A stretch of 6,845 nt of DNA from Muribaculaceae bacterium (GTDB lineage Bacteria; Bacteroidota; Bacteroidia; Bacteroidales; Muribaculaceae), in NCBI GenBank assembly GCA_024400895.1, contig JAKSMA010000131.1, positions 1 through 6,845 of the forward strand. The letters run 5' to 3'. Each line of letters opens with the position of its first letter. The first letter of the stretch is position 1. The notes beneath the pieces were generated by a model that saw nothing but the letters and a program-made list of their open reading frames with translations, had not been told where the DNA came from and made no database searches. A program made the translations under genes and the position numbers. Positions 1-6,790 of this stretch are shown here, piece after piece.

Positions 1-848
1 CTGTAGAAAGCAAGAGGCCGATCATCAACACAATTGCCAGTGTCAGGAAGATCAGGCAGACCCACTTCCTTAGGTTCGTCGCGAAGACCGATGAACACGA
101 AGATAGCAGTTACCACTGCCAAGCAAGCAGGAGCATAGAAGCACCACTTCCAAGCGCCGATGTGAGCCGCATAGGTTGCAGCTTGTTCCAAAGCCTTAGC
201 TTCTTCCACACCATTTGCGGTAAGGTTCTTGATAATAGTATTGGTAACACCACCGTCGGTACTCATGTCGGTACCCATAGTGCCCATGATGTAACCACAA
301 GCCACTACTGCGAGAGCTGCACCAATTGAGTGAGAGCAGTTCCAGATACTCATCTTGGTAGCCAACTGACTTGGGTGAATCCAGTGAGGAAGGATACGTG
401 CACATGGAGGATAACCAAAACCTTGGAAGTATTGGTTGATGATGATAGTCACACCCATCACCATGATGAACATGTTCACGAAGTCGGGACCTTCATTCAC
501 ACCAGTGAACAAGGCGCTCAAGTTAGCACCGTAACCAAAAAGGAAGTTTGACAACGCGCAGAGCATCAAACCTGCCGCCATTACGATACGTCCTTTCACA
601 CGGTCAACGAGGTAACCGTTAATGAAGCGAGAGAAACCATAAACCAGTGAGCCGGCGAAGATAATCCAACCGAAGCTCTTGTTTGTAACACCGTATTCAG
701 CGGTGATACCTGGCATGGCTACAGACATGTTCTTGCGAACAAAATAGAATACAGCATAGCCAATCATCGTAACGAGGATGATGCGCCATTGCCAATTCAG
801 GAATTTTTTCCTGTCTTTGCCTAAAGAGGCATAAACATCATTTGCCAT
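1..848 (-). CDS. Organophosphate:phosphate antiporter family MFS transporter, 3' end missing
   Basis: Inner-membrane transporter of the major facilitator superfamily, in the GlpT/UhpT/PgtP group that swaps phosphorylated organic acids or sugars for phosphate. The first 282 codons read open from ATG at 848 to the window edge; the C-terminal half is missing. Family marks are the TM1 motif VRKN (R38, K39), YPPCAR near 146-151, WNCSH (H173), and LRDEP followed by VGLPDLP before the central loop. R38 and H173 match the R45 and H165 substrate-site residues of E. coli GlpT, but the position of GlpT K80 is arginine (R74). The TM5-TM6 loop, predicted periplasmic, is about 35 residues longer than in the neighbouring GlpT (about residues 190-232). 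The start sits 44 bp after the glpT stop with no terminator seen between, so the two are probably cotranscribed. The start has no Shine-Dalgarno, only A/T-rich DNA. It is a divergent paralogue of the adjacent GlpT; the substrate could be G3P, a hexose phosphate or phosphoglycerate and cannot be settled from this half. Confidence 0.88.
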   Translation of the reverse strand, partial: MANDVYASLGKDRKKFLNWQWRIILVTMIGYAVFYFVRKNMSVAMPGITAEYGVTNKSFGWIIFAGSLVYGFSRFINGYLVDRVKGRIVMAAGLMLCALSNFLFGYGANLSALFTGVNEGPDFVNMFIMVMGVTIIINQYFQGFGYPPCARILPHWIHPSQLATKMSIWNCSHSIGAALAVVACGYIMGTMGTDMSTDGGVTNTIIKNLTANGVEEAKALEQAATYAAHIGAWKWCFYAPACLAVVTAIFVFIGLRDEPKEVGLPDLPDTGNCVDDRPLAFY

Positions 849-892
849 AGTTGTTATTTTTTATTTAGAGTTTTTGATTTTCAGTAGCTCAA

Positions 893-2296
893 TTAATCCT
901 TTTTGAGGTTTTTCTTCTCTTCGCCATAAGTGAAGGCCATCAGCAATACTGAGAGACCGCAAGCAGCAAGAAGAAGGATGAAAGTGAGATCCATATTTTC
1001 CTTTGGAACCAAACCGAGCACAGTGTTAGCCAAAATTGCAGTACCGAAGAAATAACCGAAGAAACCAGTCAAACCAGCTGCAGTACCAGCCGCATTCTTT
1101 GGCACAAGTTCAAGAGCTTGCACACCAATCAGCATCACAGGACCATAGATAAAGAAACCGATACCTACGAGACCAACGAGGTTGAGAGTGATGTTTGAAC
1201 CAGAGAACCAGTAAACCACAATGAAGATAGCCACGAGTGCCATGAAGAGGATAGTAGGCATTGCACGTTGGCCCTTGAACAATTTATCGCTCACCCAACC
1301 GCAGATGATTGTGCCAGGAATTGCAGCATATTCAAATGCGAAATATGCCCAACCCGCATCTTCAAGGCTGATACCCTTGTCGGTAAGGATTGTTGGAGCC
1401 CAGTCGAGAGCACCGTAGCGAACCATGTAAACGAAAGCATTAGCCAAAGCCACAAACCACAAAAGCTTGTTGTTGAGCACGTGCTTGAAGAGAATTTCTT
1501 TAGTAGAAATCACTTCTTCACTCTTTTCTGTATAGTTCTTTGGATAATCGTTACGCCATTTTTCTACAGTTGGCAGACCGCAGCTACGAGGATTGTCGCG
1601 GAGCAAGCAGTAAGCCAAAACAGCTACAAACATTGCCACTGCTGCAGGGAAGATAAATGTACCTGCGAGGAAGTAGAGGCTCTTGTCGGCGCCGAAGAAC
1701 CAGCTACCGAACCACATGGCGCCATAAGTGGCCATAGGGCCAACCAAACCGCCACCCACATTGTGAGCGCAGTTCCAGAAACTCATCCATATACCGCGTT
1801 CGCTCTGTGAGAACCACTGAGTCATCACACGACCGCAAGGAGGCCAACCCATACCGTTGAACCAACCCACCAAGAAGTTGAGCACACCCATCAAAAGGAT
1901 TGCCCAAGTTTTGTTGCCTGGATTGTGAGCAATGTCAAGACCTGCAATAGGCACCATCATAAAGGCCATAGCCAAAGCAGAAAGTACGAGGCCGAGAGGC
2001 AAGAAGCGACGAGCGTTTGAACGGTCGCTCACTGTAGCCATAACGAATTTCGCGAATGCGTAAGCCACAGCATTCATTGCCAAAACCACACCAAGGTCGC
2101 CCTTTGTGATAGCGCCATTAGTGAGCTCGGTAATTGAAGGAATTGCCATTGAGAGGTTCTTTCTCACAATGTAGAAAGCAGCATAGCCAATGAAGGCACC
2201 AGAAAAGACTTGCCAACGCAGTGCGCGATATTTCGCATCTGCTTCAGGGCCTGTCTGTTCAGGCTTCGCTGCTGGAGGAGCTAAAAAACTTGCCAT
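893..2296 (-). CDS. glpT: Glycerol-3-phosphate:phosphate antiporter GlpT
   Basis: Twelve-helix inner-membrane antiporter that imports sn-glycerol 3-phosphate in exchange for cytoplasmic phosphate. The 467 residues are close to the roughly 450 of E. coli GlpT and collinear with it. Residues known to bind or gate substrate in E. coli GlpT are all present: R45 and K46 (VRKN), K83 (for K80), H178 in WNCAHNVGGG (for H165), R293 in VRYGALDW (for R269) and D298 (for D274). Other family signatures are GMGWPPCGR at 148-156, LRDNPRSCGLP at 232-242 opening the central loop, and IYGPVMLIGVQALEL and PKNAAGTAAGLTGFFGY in the second half. The start at 2296 leaves an N-terminal extension of about 20 residues before the conserved YRALRWQ segment, as in E. 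coli. It lies 162 bp downstream of glpC, beyond a terminator, and 44 bp upstream of a second antiporter gene. The conserved binding residues and glpABC context favour G3P over hexose phosphate. Confidence 0.93.
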   Translation of the reverse strand: MASFLAPPAAKPEQTGPEADAKYRALRWQVFSGAFIGYAAFYIVRKNLSMAIPSITELTNGAITKGDLGVVLAMNAVAYAFAKFVMATVSDRSNARRFLPLGLVLSALAMAFMMVPIAGLDIAHNPGNKTWAILLMGVLNFLVGWFNGMGWPPCGRVMTQWFSQSERGIWMSFWNCAHNVGGGLVGPMATYGAMWFGSWFFGADKSLYFLAGTFIFPAAVAMFVAVLAYCLLRDNPRSCGLPTVEKWRNDYPKNYTEKSEEVISTKEILFKHVLNNKLLWFVALANAFVYMVRYGALDWAPTILTDKGISLEDAGWAYFAFEYAAIPGTIICGWVSDKLFKGQRAMPTILFMALVAIFIVVYWFSGSNITLNLVGLVGIGFFIYGPVMLIGVQALELVPKNAAGTAAGLTGFFGYFFGTAILANTVLGLVPKENMDLTFILLLAACGLSVLLMAFTYGEEKKNLKKD

Positions 2297-2378
2297 AATT
2301 GATTTTTAATTTTTTATCTTTTATTATTAATATATTTTATTATTCAAAAAAGGTAATCAAGCGAATTCATCAACCTTG

Positions 2379-2451
2379 ATTTTGTAATAGGAAAAAATAA
2401 AAAAGTCGGCACTACAGCATCACGCGCGATGCCGACCTTGTATTACAAAAT
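2379..2451. repeat. 11-bp inverted repeat enclosing the glpC terminator
   Basis: ATTTTGTAATA at 2379-2389 is the exact reverse complement of TATTACAAAAT at 2441-2451. The arms enclose the whole terminator hairpin and its U tract, with 51 bp between them. In read-through RNA they could form an outer stem around the terminator; in DNA they could be a protein site. Both arms are A/T-rich, so function is uncertain although the match is perfect. Confidence 0.55.
2391..2439 (-). terminator. Rho-independent terminator after glpC
   Basis: In the minus-strand RNA, AAGGUCGGCA (2439-2430) pairs with UGCCGACUUU (2411-2402) in a 10-bp stem with one G-U pair and an 18-nt loop. It is followed by a U tract broken by one A (six U, A, six U; 2404-2392). 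The stem base and U tract are in the right order only for minus-strand transcription, matching the end of glpABC 20 bp upstream. A competing smaller hairpin, GCATC/GATGC (2417-2421 with 2428-2432), overlaps one arm. Confidence 0.82.
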
Positions 2452-2458
2452 TAATTAA

Positions 2459-3706
2459 TTATGAATTCAATTTGATTGTTTCTTCCACATCGAGTGCATC
2501 AGCGAGAATGCAAATTGGGTTTTCTACTGGCACGCCTGTAGACATTTCAATTTGCCACTTGCAAGTTTCGCAGTCGGTCGACACGCAATCAGGAGCCAAA
2601 TCCTTGATTTGCTTGAACAGACCTGCGCCGATGGCTTGCGAAGTTTCGTAGTTTTCACGCTTGAAGCCGTAGGTGCCAGAGATACCGCAGCATTGCGAAT
2701 CGAGCATGGTGAATTCCACACCAGGAATCATCTTCAGCAATTCGGTGCTGTAGAACACCCAACCCATGCGTTCCATGTGGCAAGCGCTGTGGTAAGCCAC
2801 ACGCTTCTTGTAGTCGCTGCGGAATGCAAGCTTGATTTTTCCTTCATCGAGCAGATGATAGAGGAAACGGGTGGCGAGGGTCATGCTTTCGCGCACATCT
2901 CCAGCCTCTAAGCCGAGGATATGTTCGTATTCGTCGCGGATAGTGAAGCAGCAGGTAGAACTTGTGGCAAGTGTCACTCTGCCCTCTTCCTTAGCCTTAC
3001 GGATTGAATCGATGTTAATGTTGCCATGCTTCTTTGCTTGGTCGTACAGACCGTTTGCAATCTTGGCCACGCCACAGCATTTTTCCTTTTCAAGAAGTTG
3101 CACGCCATAGCCCACAGCATTCATAATCTTCACGAGGTCTTGACCAAGTTTTGGGAAGTTGTAGTTCACATAGCAGCCGTGGAAGTAGCTCACTTGCTTG
3201 TCGTATTGAGCCTGTTGAGCCTTTGCATTGCGCTTATACCATGTTTCGAAACGCTTCGAGCTGTAAGCTGGGAATTGGCGATGCTTGTCCACACCGATGG
3301 TAGAGTGCATCACACTCTTGGTGAGGCCCATTGCCAAAGTCATATTTACGATTGGCGCAAAGCGGTTGGCCATAGTGCCCACGAAGTCGGTGCTTGCGAG
3401 AATGCGGTCGCGAAGACTTGGCTTGTGGGTGCTGTATTTCATACGGGCAGCTTGAATGATGTCGCCCACTTTCACATTTTGAGGACAAGCCACCTCGCAG
3501 CGCTTGCAGTTCAAGCACTTTTTGAGGTTTTCATCGAAGAACACGGGATTCTTCAGGCGATAACGCTCGCCATCAGGACCGGCCTGCTTAGGTCCGGGAT
3601 ATGCTGGATTTACTGCCGACACTGGGCAATATACAGTACAAACTGAGCATTTCAAACATTGCTCAAAATTGAAAACGCTTTCGCTATTGATTTGTAAGTC
3701 TGCCAT
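2459..3706 (-). CDS. glpC: Anaerobic glycerol-3-phosphate dehydrogenase subunit C (iron-sulfur membrane anchor)
   Basis: Third subunit of the anaerobic G3P dehydrogenase; it holds GlpAB at the membrane and relays electrons from the flavin subunits towards menaquinone. The 415 residues (E. coli about 396) begin with two [4Fe-4S] ferredoxin motifs: C17, C20, C23, C27-P, then C64, C67, C70, C74-P. Between them is the GlpC-typical GPKQAGPDGERYRL stretch. Two CCG domains of the heterodisulfide-reductase type follow: C178 with C210-C211-G and C252, then C309 with C339-C340-G and C379/C382 (DCETCKWQIEMSTG). The first domain lacks the first cysteine of its closing CxxC (S249 instead), as I recall also for E. 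coli GlpC. An extra cysteine, C253, stands beside C252. There is no obvious membrane span, so anchoring is by family analogy. The start is 9 bp after the glpB stop, with no Shine-Dalgarno. The gene ends just before a strong terminator, marking it as the last gene of the core operon. Confidence 0.95.
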   Translation of the reverse strand: MADLQINSESVFNFEQCLKCSVCTVYCPVSAVNPAYPGPKQAGPDGERYRLKNPVFFDENLKKCLNCKRCEVACPQNVKVGDIIQAARMKYSTHKPSLRDRILASTDFVGTMANRFAPIVNMTLAMGLTKSVMHSTIGVDKHRQFPAYSSKRFETWYKRNAKAQQAQYDKQVSYFHGCYVNYNFPKLGQDLVKIMNAVGYGVQLLEKEKCCGVAKIANGLYDQAKKHGNINIDSIRKAKEEGRVTLATSSTCCFTIRDEYEHILGLEAGDVRESMTLATRFLYHLLDEGKIKLAFRSDYKKRVAYHSACHMERMGWVFYSTELLKMIPGVEFTMLDSQCCGISGTYGFKRENYETSQAIGAGLFKQIKDLAPDCVSTDCETCKWQIEMSTGVPVENPICILADALDVEETIKLNS

Positions 3707-3715
3707 ATCGGTTGA

Positions 3716-4960
3716 TTATTTTAAAATATTTTTCACTGCCTGCAATGCGGTAAGCATCGAAACGCCTGTTCCGTCGGCCATCTTCACACGGTTGTGACCG
3801 CTGAGCACCGAACCCACAGCATAGCAGTTGTTAATTACTTTACCATCTTTCTTCACATGGAGCTCGCCATCGGTAGCCACACCGAATTCCATGTAAGGCT
3901 GGGCTTCAAAGGCGTTGTATTTCACCCATTGACCATGTTCGTCAGCAGCATCCACATCAAGGCCGAGCACAGCTTCTGTCACAGCTTCATAGTTGCTGGT
4001 AAGACCACCGCTCACGAAAGAGCCACTGGCAAGGATGAAGTTGTCGGCTTTGAGGCAAGTTTCGGTCAAGTTTTCAGTAGTGATGCACTTAAGAGTGCCA
4101 TTTTCAATCACACCACCAGTAGCCTTGTCGCCAGTGAGGTGCACGCCACCACCTGCAATAAAGCGCTTGCGAAGCAAGTTCTGTACGCGAACGCCAGGAA
4201 CCGATGGTGGAAGAGTGGCAATGAACTGCACTTGGCAATTCACATTTGCCTTCAATTGCTGGCTGAGAGCAGAATCTGCGATACCGAGCACTGCAGGAAG
4301 GAGAACTACATCGTAGTTGCCACCTTCAGTCTGTTCGTTCACGGCAGCAGCCATACGCTTCACGATGTCTTCGTTTCCGAGCACCTTGGCGATGTTGGCA
4401 GCACGCATTTCTGAAGGACTCTTGCGAGCAGTTTCCAGTTCTGGAAGAGTGAAAGCCTTCACATCCACCTCAGCACCAAGACGGCGCAGACCTGCGGCAA
4501 TAAACTTGGTTGGGAAGTCGAGATAGCCAATCACATTCACCAGTGCCACCTTCTTCCAAGGAAGCTTGTCGGCTTCGGCAAGGGTTGCATAGTCGGTGAT
4601 GGTGAGCCATGCTGGCTTCACTGCACCCATTGGAGTGATGCGATAGTGGTTAGCCTTTGCATCGCCTGCCACTTTCACGCCTGATTCGGTGAGCAGTGCC
4701 TTTGCTTCTTCAGCAAGAGCAGCCACATCGCCACATTTCTTATATGGATGGTTGTCATCTAATGTGGCAATCACTTCGAGAGGATTGCTCACTGCTTCGC
4801 CTTGAGCATCATAACCGAGCAAATCGAAAGAGCCCGAGTTGAAGTGCAGTGTGCTTTGGCCCATGCTCACGATAGCCACGCGCTTGCCGGCTTTTTGAAG
4901 AGCCAAACCGGCTGTAAGACCACTAAGGCCTCCACCTATAATAATAGTATTGAATTTCAT
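3716..4960 (-). CDS. glpB: Anaerobic glycerol-3-phosphate dehydrogenase subunit B (flavoprotein)
   Basis: Second subunit of the catalytic GlpAB dimer that oxidises G3P to dihydroxyacetone phosphate; E. coli GlpB is described as a flavin (FMN) protein. The 414 residues match the family length (E. coli 419). The N-terminus is a Rossmann dinucleotide fold with GGGLSG at 9-14, followed by the GlpB-typical segment QSTLHFNSGSFDLLG at 35-49. Further family segments are LPPSVPGVRVQNLLRKRF in the middle, an ASGSFVSGGL motif, and a C-terminal GSVLSGHNRVKMADGTG segment closing the flavin fold. The ATG overlaps the glpA stop as ATGA. A consensus ribosome binding site lies inside the end of glpA, pointing to translational coupling and near 1:1 production with GlpA. 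No missing key motif or frameshift was seen. Confidence 0.95.
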   Translation of the reverse strand: MKFNTIIIGGGLSGLTAGLALQKAGKRVAIVSMGQSTLHFNSGSFDLLGYDAQGEAVSNPLEVIATLDDNHPYKKCGDVAALAEEAKALLTESGVKVAGDAKANHYRITPMGAVKPAWLTITDYATLAEADKLPWKKVALVNVIGYLDFPTKFIAAGLRRLGAEVDVKAFTLPELETARKSPSEMRAANIAKVLGNEDIVKRMAAAVNEQTEGGNYDVVLLPAVLGIADSALSQQLKANVNCQVQFIATLPPSVPGVRVQNLLRKRFIAGGGVHLTGDKATGGVIENGTLKCITTENLTETCLKADNFILASGSFVSGGLTSNYEAVTEAVLGLDVDAADEHGQWVKYNAFEAQPYMEFGVATDGELHVKKDGKVINNCYAVGSVLSGHNRVKMADGTGVSMLTALQAVKNILK

Positions 4961-6576
4961 TTCTTACCTCCTTCCTTTACAAACTGGTTCAAGCCGCAAA
5001 GGTCTTCGTAGACCATGGCGGTGAGCTGAGCTTCGTTGAGGGTTGCGCCCCAAGCCACTGGTTTCATACCTTTCCAGCGTTCGTTCACGAAATCAGCCAA
5101 GTCGGCAGCAGCCTCTTCAGCATGATTGCCTTGGCAAAGTTGGCCTGCTGCGCGGCAAGCACAGAGCTGACCTTGACAAGTGCCCATACCCATGCGGGTG
5201 CGGCGACGCAAGTCGATTAAATTGGTCACATTCTGTTCGTTCACAGCGTAGTCAACTTCAGCAACCGAAACACCTTCGCATTCGCATACGAGCGACGACT
5301 CGAGTGAGTCGGCTGGTTTGATATCCTTGGTGTAGGTGCCGTGACGGCCATCGGCAGTCTTTTGGGCAAAATTATATGTGCGGAGAGTTTCTTCCGATTT
5401 CTTCGATTCAGAGCCAGGGAGTGGAGTGGTTGCAGTTTCGCAGGCTTTATTCACACCGAGTTTCTTGCAAGCAAGGTCGGTCACCATTTCTGCCATCAAG
5501 CGGTAGGTCATCATCTTACCACCGGTGATGGTCACGAAGCCTTCCATACCGTCGCGGGTAGCGTGGTCGAGTGTCACGATACCGCGGCTGATGCTACGTC
5601 CGCTTGGGTCGTTATCGCTTGCCACCAATGGGCGCACACCTGCATAAGCGCGGAGAATGCGAGTGGTTGCAAGTGCTGGAGCGAGTTGGGCACCTTCGGT
5701 GAGAAGCACCTTCACTTCTTCATCGGTCACCTTCATGTCGTCGCAAGTCTCGATAGGCACACGGTCGCTGGTGGTACCGATTACGCAGACTGCATCGTCA
5801 GGAACAAGGATGTCGGCGTTGGCTGGCTTGCGGCAGCGGTTGATAACCATGTTGTTGACGCGGTGTCCGAAAATGAGGAGAGCGCCCTTTGCGGGAAACA
5901 TGTTCACTGTGATGCCAGCCATCTTGGCTACCAACATGCCCCAAATACCAGCGGCATTGATAGTGAGGTCGGCATAGGCTTCGCGCATTTCACCAGTGAG
6001 TTGGTCGCGCATCTTCACGCCCACCACGCGGGTTTGGTCGATAATCAGTTCTGTCACTTCGTGATATGTAAGAGTGTCGGCCCCATGGAGGCGAGCATCC
6101 ACCACATTAGCCACTGTCAAGCGGAATGGGTCGATAGAAGCATCTGGAATTCTAACAGCACCGATAAGCGTTGGGTTCACCGATGGCTCGAGAATTTTTG
6201 CTTCAGCAGGGTCGATAATATCTGCACGGATACCTGCACGTTGGCACGATTCCACGAAAGTGGCTTGATAGCCGAGGTCATCCTCTGGGAGGGTGATAAA
6301 CAGACCATCGGTCTCTTCCACACAATGACTTGCAATTTTACGCAAAATCATGTTTTCTTGAATACACTCAGTAGCAGATTCCTGATCCGTTACAGCATAG
6401 CGAGCACCACTGTGCAACAAACCGTGGTTTCGGCCTGTGGCGCCCTGTGCATAGTCAGTTCGCTCGATAAGCAGAACACTGAGGCCGCGCATAGCGCAGT
6501 CGCGAGCAGTACCCGCGCCAGTGATGCCGCCACCGATGACGATGACATCATACTTATTTTTCAATTTCACATCCAT
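4957..6576 (-). CDS. glpA: Anaerobic glycerol-3-phosphate dehydrogenase subunit A (FAD subunit with [2Fe-2S] BFD-like domain)
   Basis: Catalytic FAD subunit that oxidises sn-glycerol 3-phosphate to dihydroxyacetone phosphate and works with GlpB and GlpC at the inner face of the membrane. The 539 residues match the family (E. coli 542). The FAD fold starts with GGGITG at 15-20 and E38 at the end of the second strand. HGLLHSGARY at 51-60 is the GlpA/GlpD flavin-domain signature. AYAGVRPL (R315) and GGKMMTYR at 352-359 match the substrate-site region of the GlpD family. The C-terminal BFD-like domain carries C431-x-C433 and C467-x4-C472, expected to hold a [2Fe-2S] cluster, followed by the conserved NERWKGMKPVAWG tail. 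This domain separates GlpA from aerobic GlpD. The start is unambiguous: an in-frame stop lies upstream with no ATG between, and the dinucleotide fold begins at residue 9. A short purine run, AAGGG, precedes the ATG. This is the first gene of the operon, with a promoter about 130 bp upstream and repeated operator-like motifs. Confidence 0.96.
   Translation of the reverse strand: MDVKLKNKYDVIVIGGGITGAGTARDCAMRGLSVLLIERTDYAQGATGRNHGLLHSGARYAVTDQESATECIQENMILRKIASHCVEETDGLFITLPEDDLGYQATFVESCQRAGIRADIIDPAEAKILEPSVNPTLIGAVRIPDASIDPFRLTVANVVDARLHGADTLTYHEVTELIIDQTRVVGVKMRDQLTGEMREAYADLTINAAGIWGMLVAKMAGITVNMFPAKGALLIFGHRVNNMVINRCRKPANADILVPDDAVCVIGTTSDRVPIETCDDMKVTDEEVKVLLTEGAQLAPALATTRILRAYAGVRPLVASDNDPSGRSISRGIVTLDHATRDGMEGFVTITGGKMMTYRLMAEMVTDLACKKLGVNKACETATTPLPGSESKKSEETLRTYNFAQKTADGRHGTYTKDIKPADSLESSLVCECEGVSVAEVDYAVNEQNVTNLIDLRRRTRMGMGTCQGQLCACRAAGQLCQGNHAEEAAADLADFVNERWKGMKPVAWGATLNEAQLTAMVYEDLCGLNQFVKEGGKK
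4966..4973 (-). promoter_or_regulatory. Consensus Shine-Dalgarno of glpB, inside the end of glpA
   Basis: On the minus strand AAGGAGGT (4973-4966) stands 5 nt before the glpB ATG (4960) and is a full 8-base complement to the usual 16S anti-Shine-Dalgarno. It is encoded by the last glpA codons (KEGGKK). It fixes the glpB start. It stands out because glpC, glpT and the second transporter have no such site, as is common in Bacteroidota. Confidence 0.85.
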
Positions 6577-6700
6577 TACCCTTAAAACGTTTTTGAAGGT
6601 TGAAAGTATTTAGTTATAATATTTACGAGCAGTTGTTGAAGGCAAACGAAACTAAAAATTAGGGGTATAATTTTGTTTCGCAACCTTTTTGGTTTTTTTT
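6577..6700 (-). other. Predicted glpA mRNA leader
   Basis: If transcription starts a few bases past the -7 box, glpA has a leader of roughly 120 nt. Two complementary pairs are visible: AAGGTTG (6687-6681) with CAACCTT (6602-6596), and TACCCCTAA (6667-6659) with TTAAGGGTA (6585-6577, one mismatch), the latter covering the purine run next to the start codon. The two pairings cross, so they would be a pseudoknot or alternatives. No known riboswitch was recognised and no open frame of note is present. Confidence 0.35.
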
Positions 6701-6790
6701 CGCAACAAATATACCAACTTTTTCGTAACAAAACAAATTTTTACATATATTTCTCTTTATAATTTCGTAATAACGAAACTCTTTCGTATA
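6644..6790. promoter_or_regulatory. Repeated TTTCGYAA operator-like motifs across the divergent promoters
   Basis: Plus-strand copies are TTTCGCAAC at 6676-6684 and 6698-6706, TTTCGTAAC at 6721-6729, TTTCGTAAT at 6763-6771 and TTTCGTATA at 6782-6790. Inverted copies are ACGAAA within 6770-6778 and AAACGAAAC at 6644-6652. The copies at 6763 and 6770 form a palindrome, TTTCGT-AATA-ACGAAA. Successive plus-strand copies start 22, 23, 42 and 19 bp apart, roughly multiples of two helical turns. DeoR-family repressors, including GlpR of glp genes in Proteobacteria, use TTCG-containing repeats, so a GlpR-like regulator is the likely partner. This is inferred: the regulator gene is not in the window. 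Confidence 0.6.
6706..6737 (-). promoter_or_regulatory. Promoter of the glpABC operon
   Basis: Reading the minus strand, TTTG (6737-6734) is followed after 20 bp by TATATTTG (6713-6706), a perfect match to the Bacteroidota -33 TTTG / -7 TAnnTTTG promoter. Start of transcription is expected near 6700. A TTTCGTAAC motif (6721-6729 on the plus strand) sits in the spacer, and another (6698-6706) overlaps the end of the -7 box and the start point, positions suited to repression. Confidence 0.75.

Larger units (their letters stand above)
2297..2458 (-). other. glpC-glpT intergenic region
   Basis: This 162-bp gap holds the glpC terminator and its flanking inverted repeat, then about 80 bp of A/T-rich sequence before the glpT start. 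A close -7-like match, TACCTTTT, lies at minus-strand positions 2355-2348 (TAnnTTTG expected, last base wrong), without a well-spaced -33 TTTG. Two copies of TTGAT, 13 bp apart, precede it. A glpT promoter here is plausible but not demonstrated; read-through from glpABC is the alternative. Confidence 0.35.

Noticed and set aside
196..551. Short frames inside the partial transporter on both strands
   Set aside because: The minus-strand frame from 848 to the window edge reads as a continuous transporter with family motifs, so these are off-frame shadows.
1268..1810. Plus-strand frame of 180 codons opposite glpT
   Set aside because: Antisense to conserved GlpT transmembrane regions; no family resemblance.
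2348..2375. Possible glpT promoter with a TACCTTTT -7-like box
   Set aside because: One base off consensus and no TTTG at the right distance; kept only as a possibility in the intergenic entry.
3026..4414. Plus-strand frames of about 206 codons (3026-3646 and 3794-4414) opposite glpC and glpB
   Set aside because: Both are antisense shadows of well-conserved genes, with no own promoter and no recognisable protein motifs.
5341..6585. Plus-strand open frame of 414 codons lying opposite glpA
   Set aside because: It is antisense to a clear glpA. The product is rich in His, Ser and Cys without any recognisable domain, as expected when codon bias of the real gene leaves the opposite frame open.
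6682..6699. AACC-TTTTT-GGTT hairpin followed by a T run on the plus strand, terminator-like
   Set aside because: Only a 4-bp stem, sited between divergent promoters where no plus-strand transcript is expected to end; the T run is better explained by A/T-rich promoter DNA.
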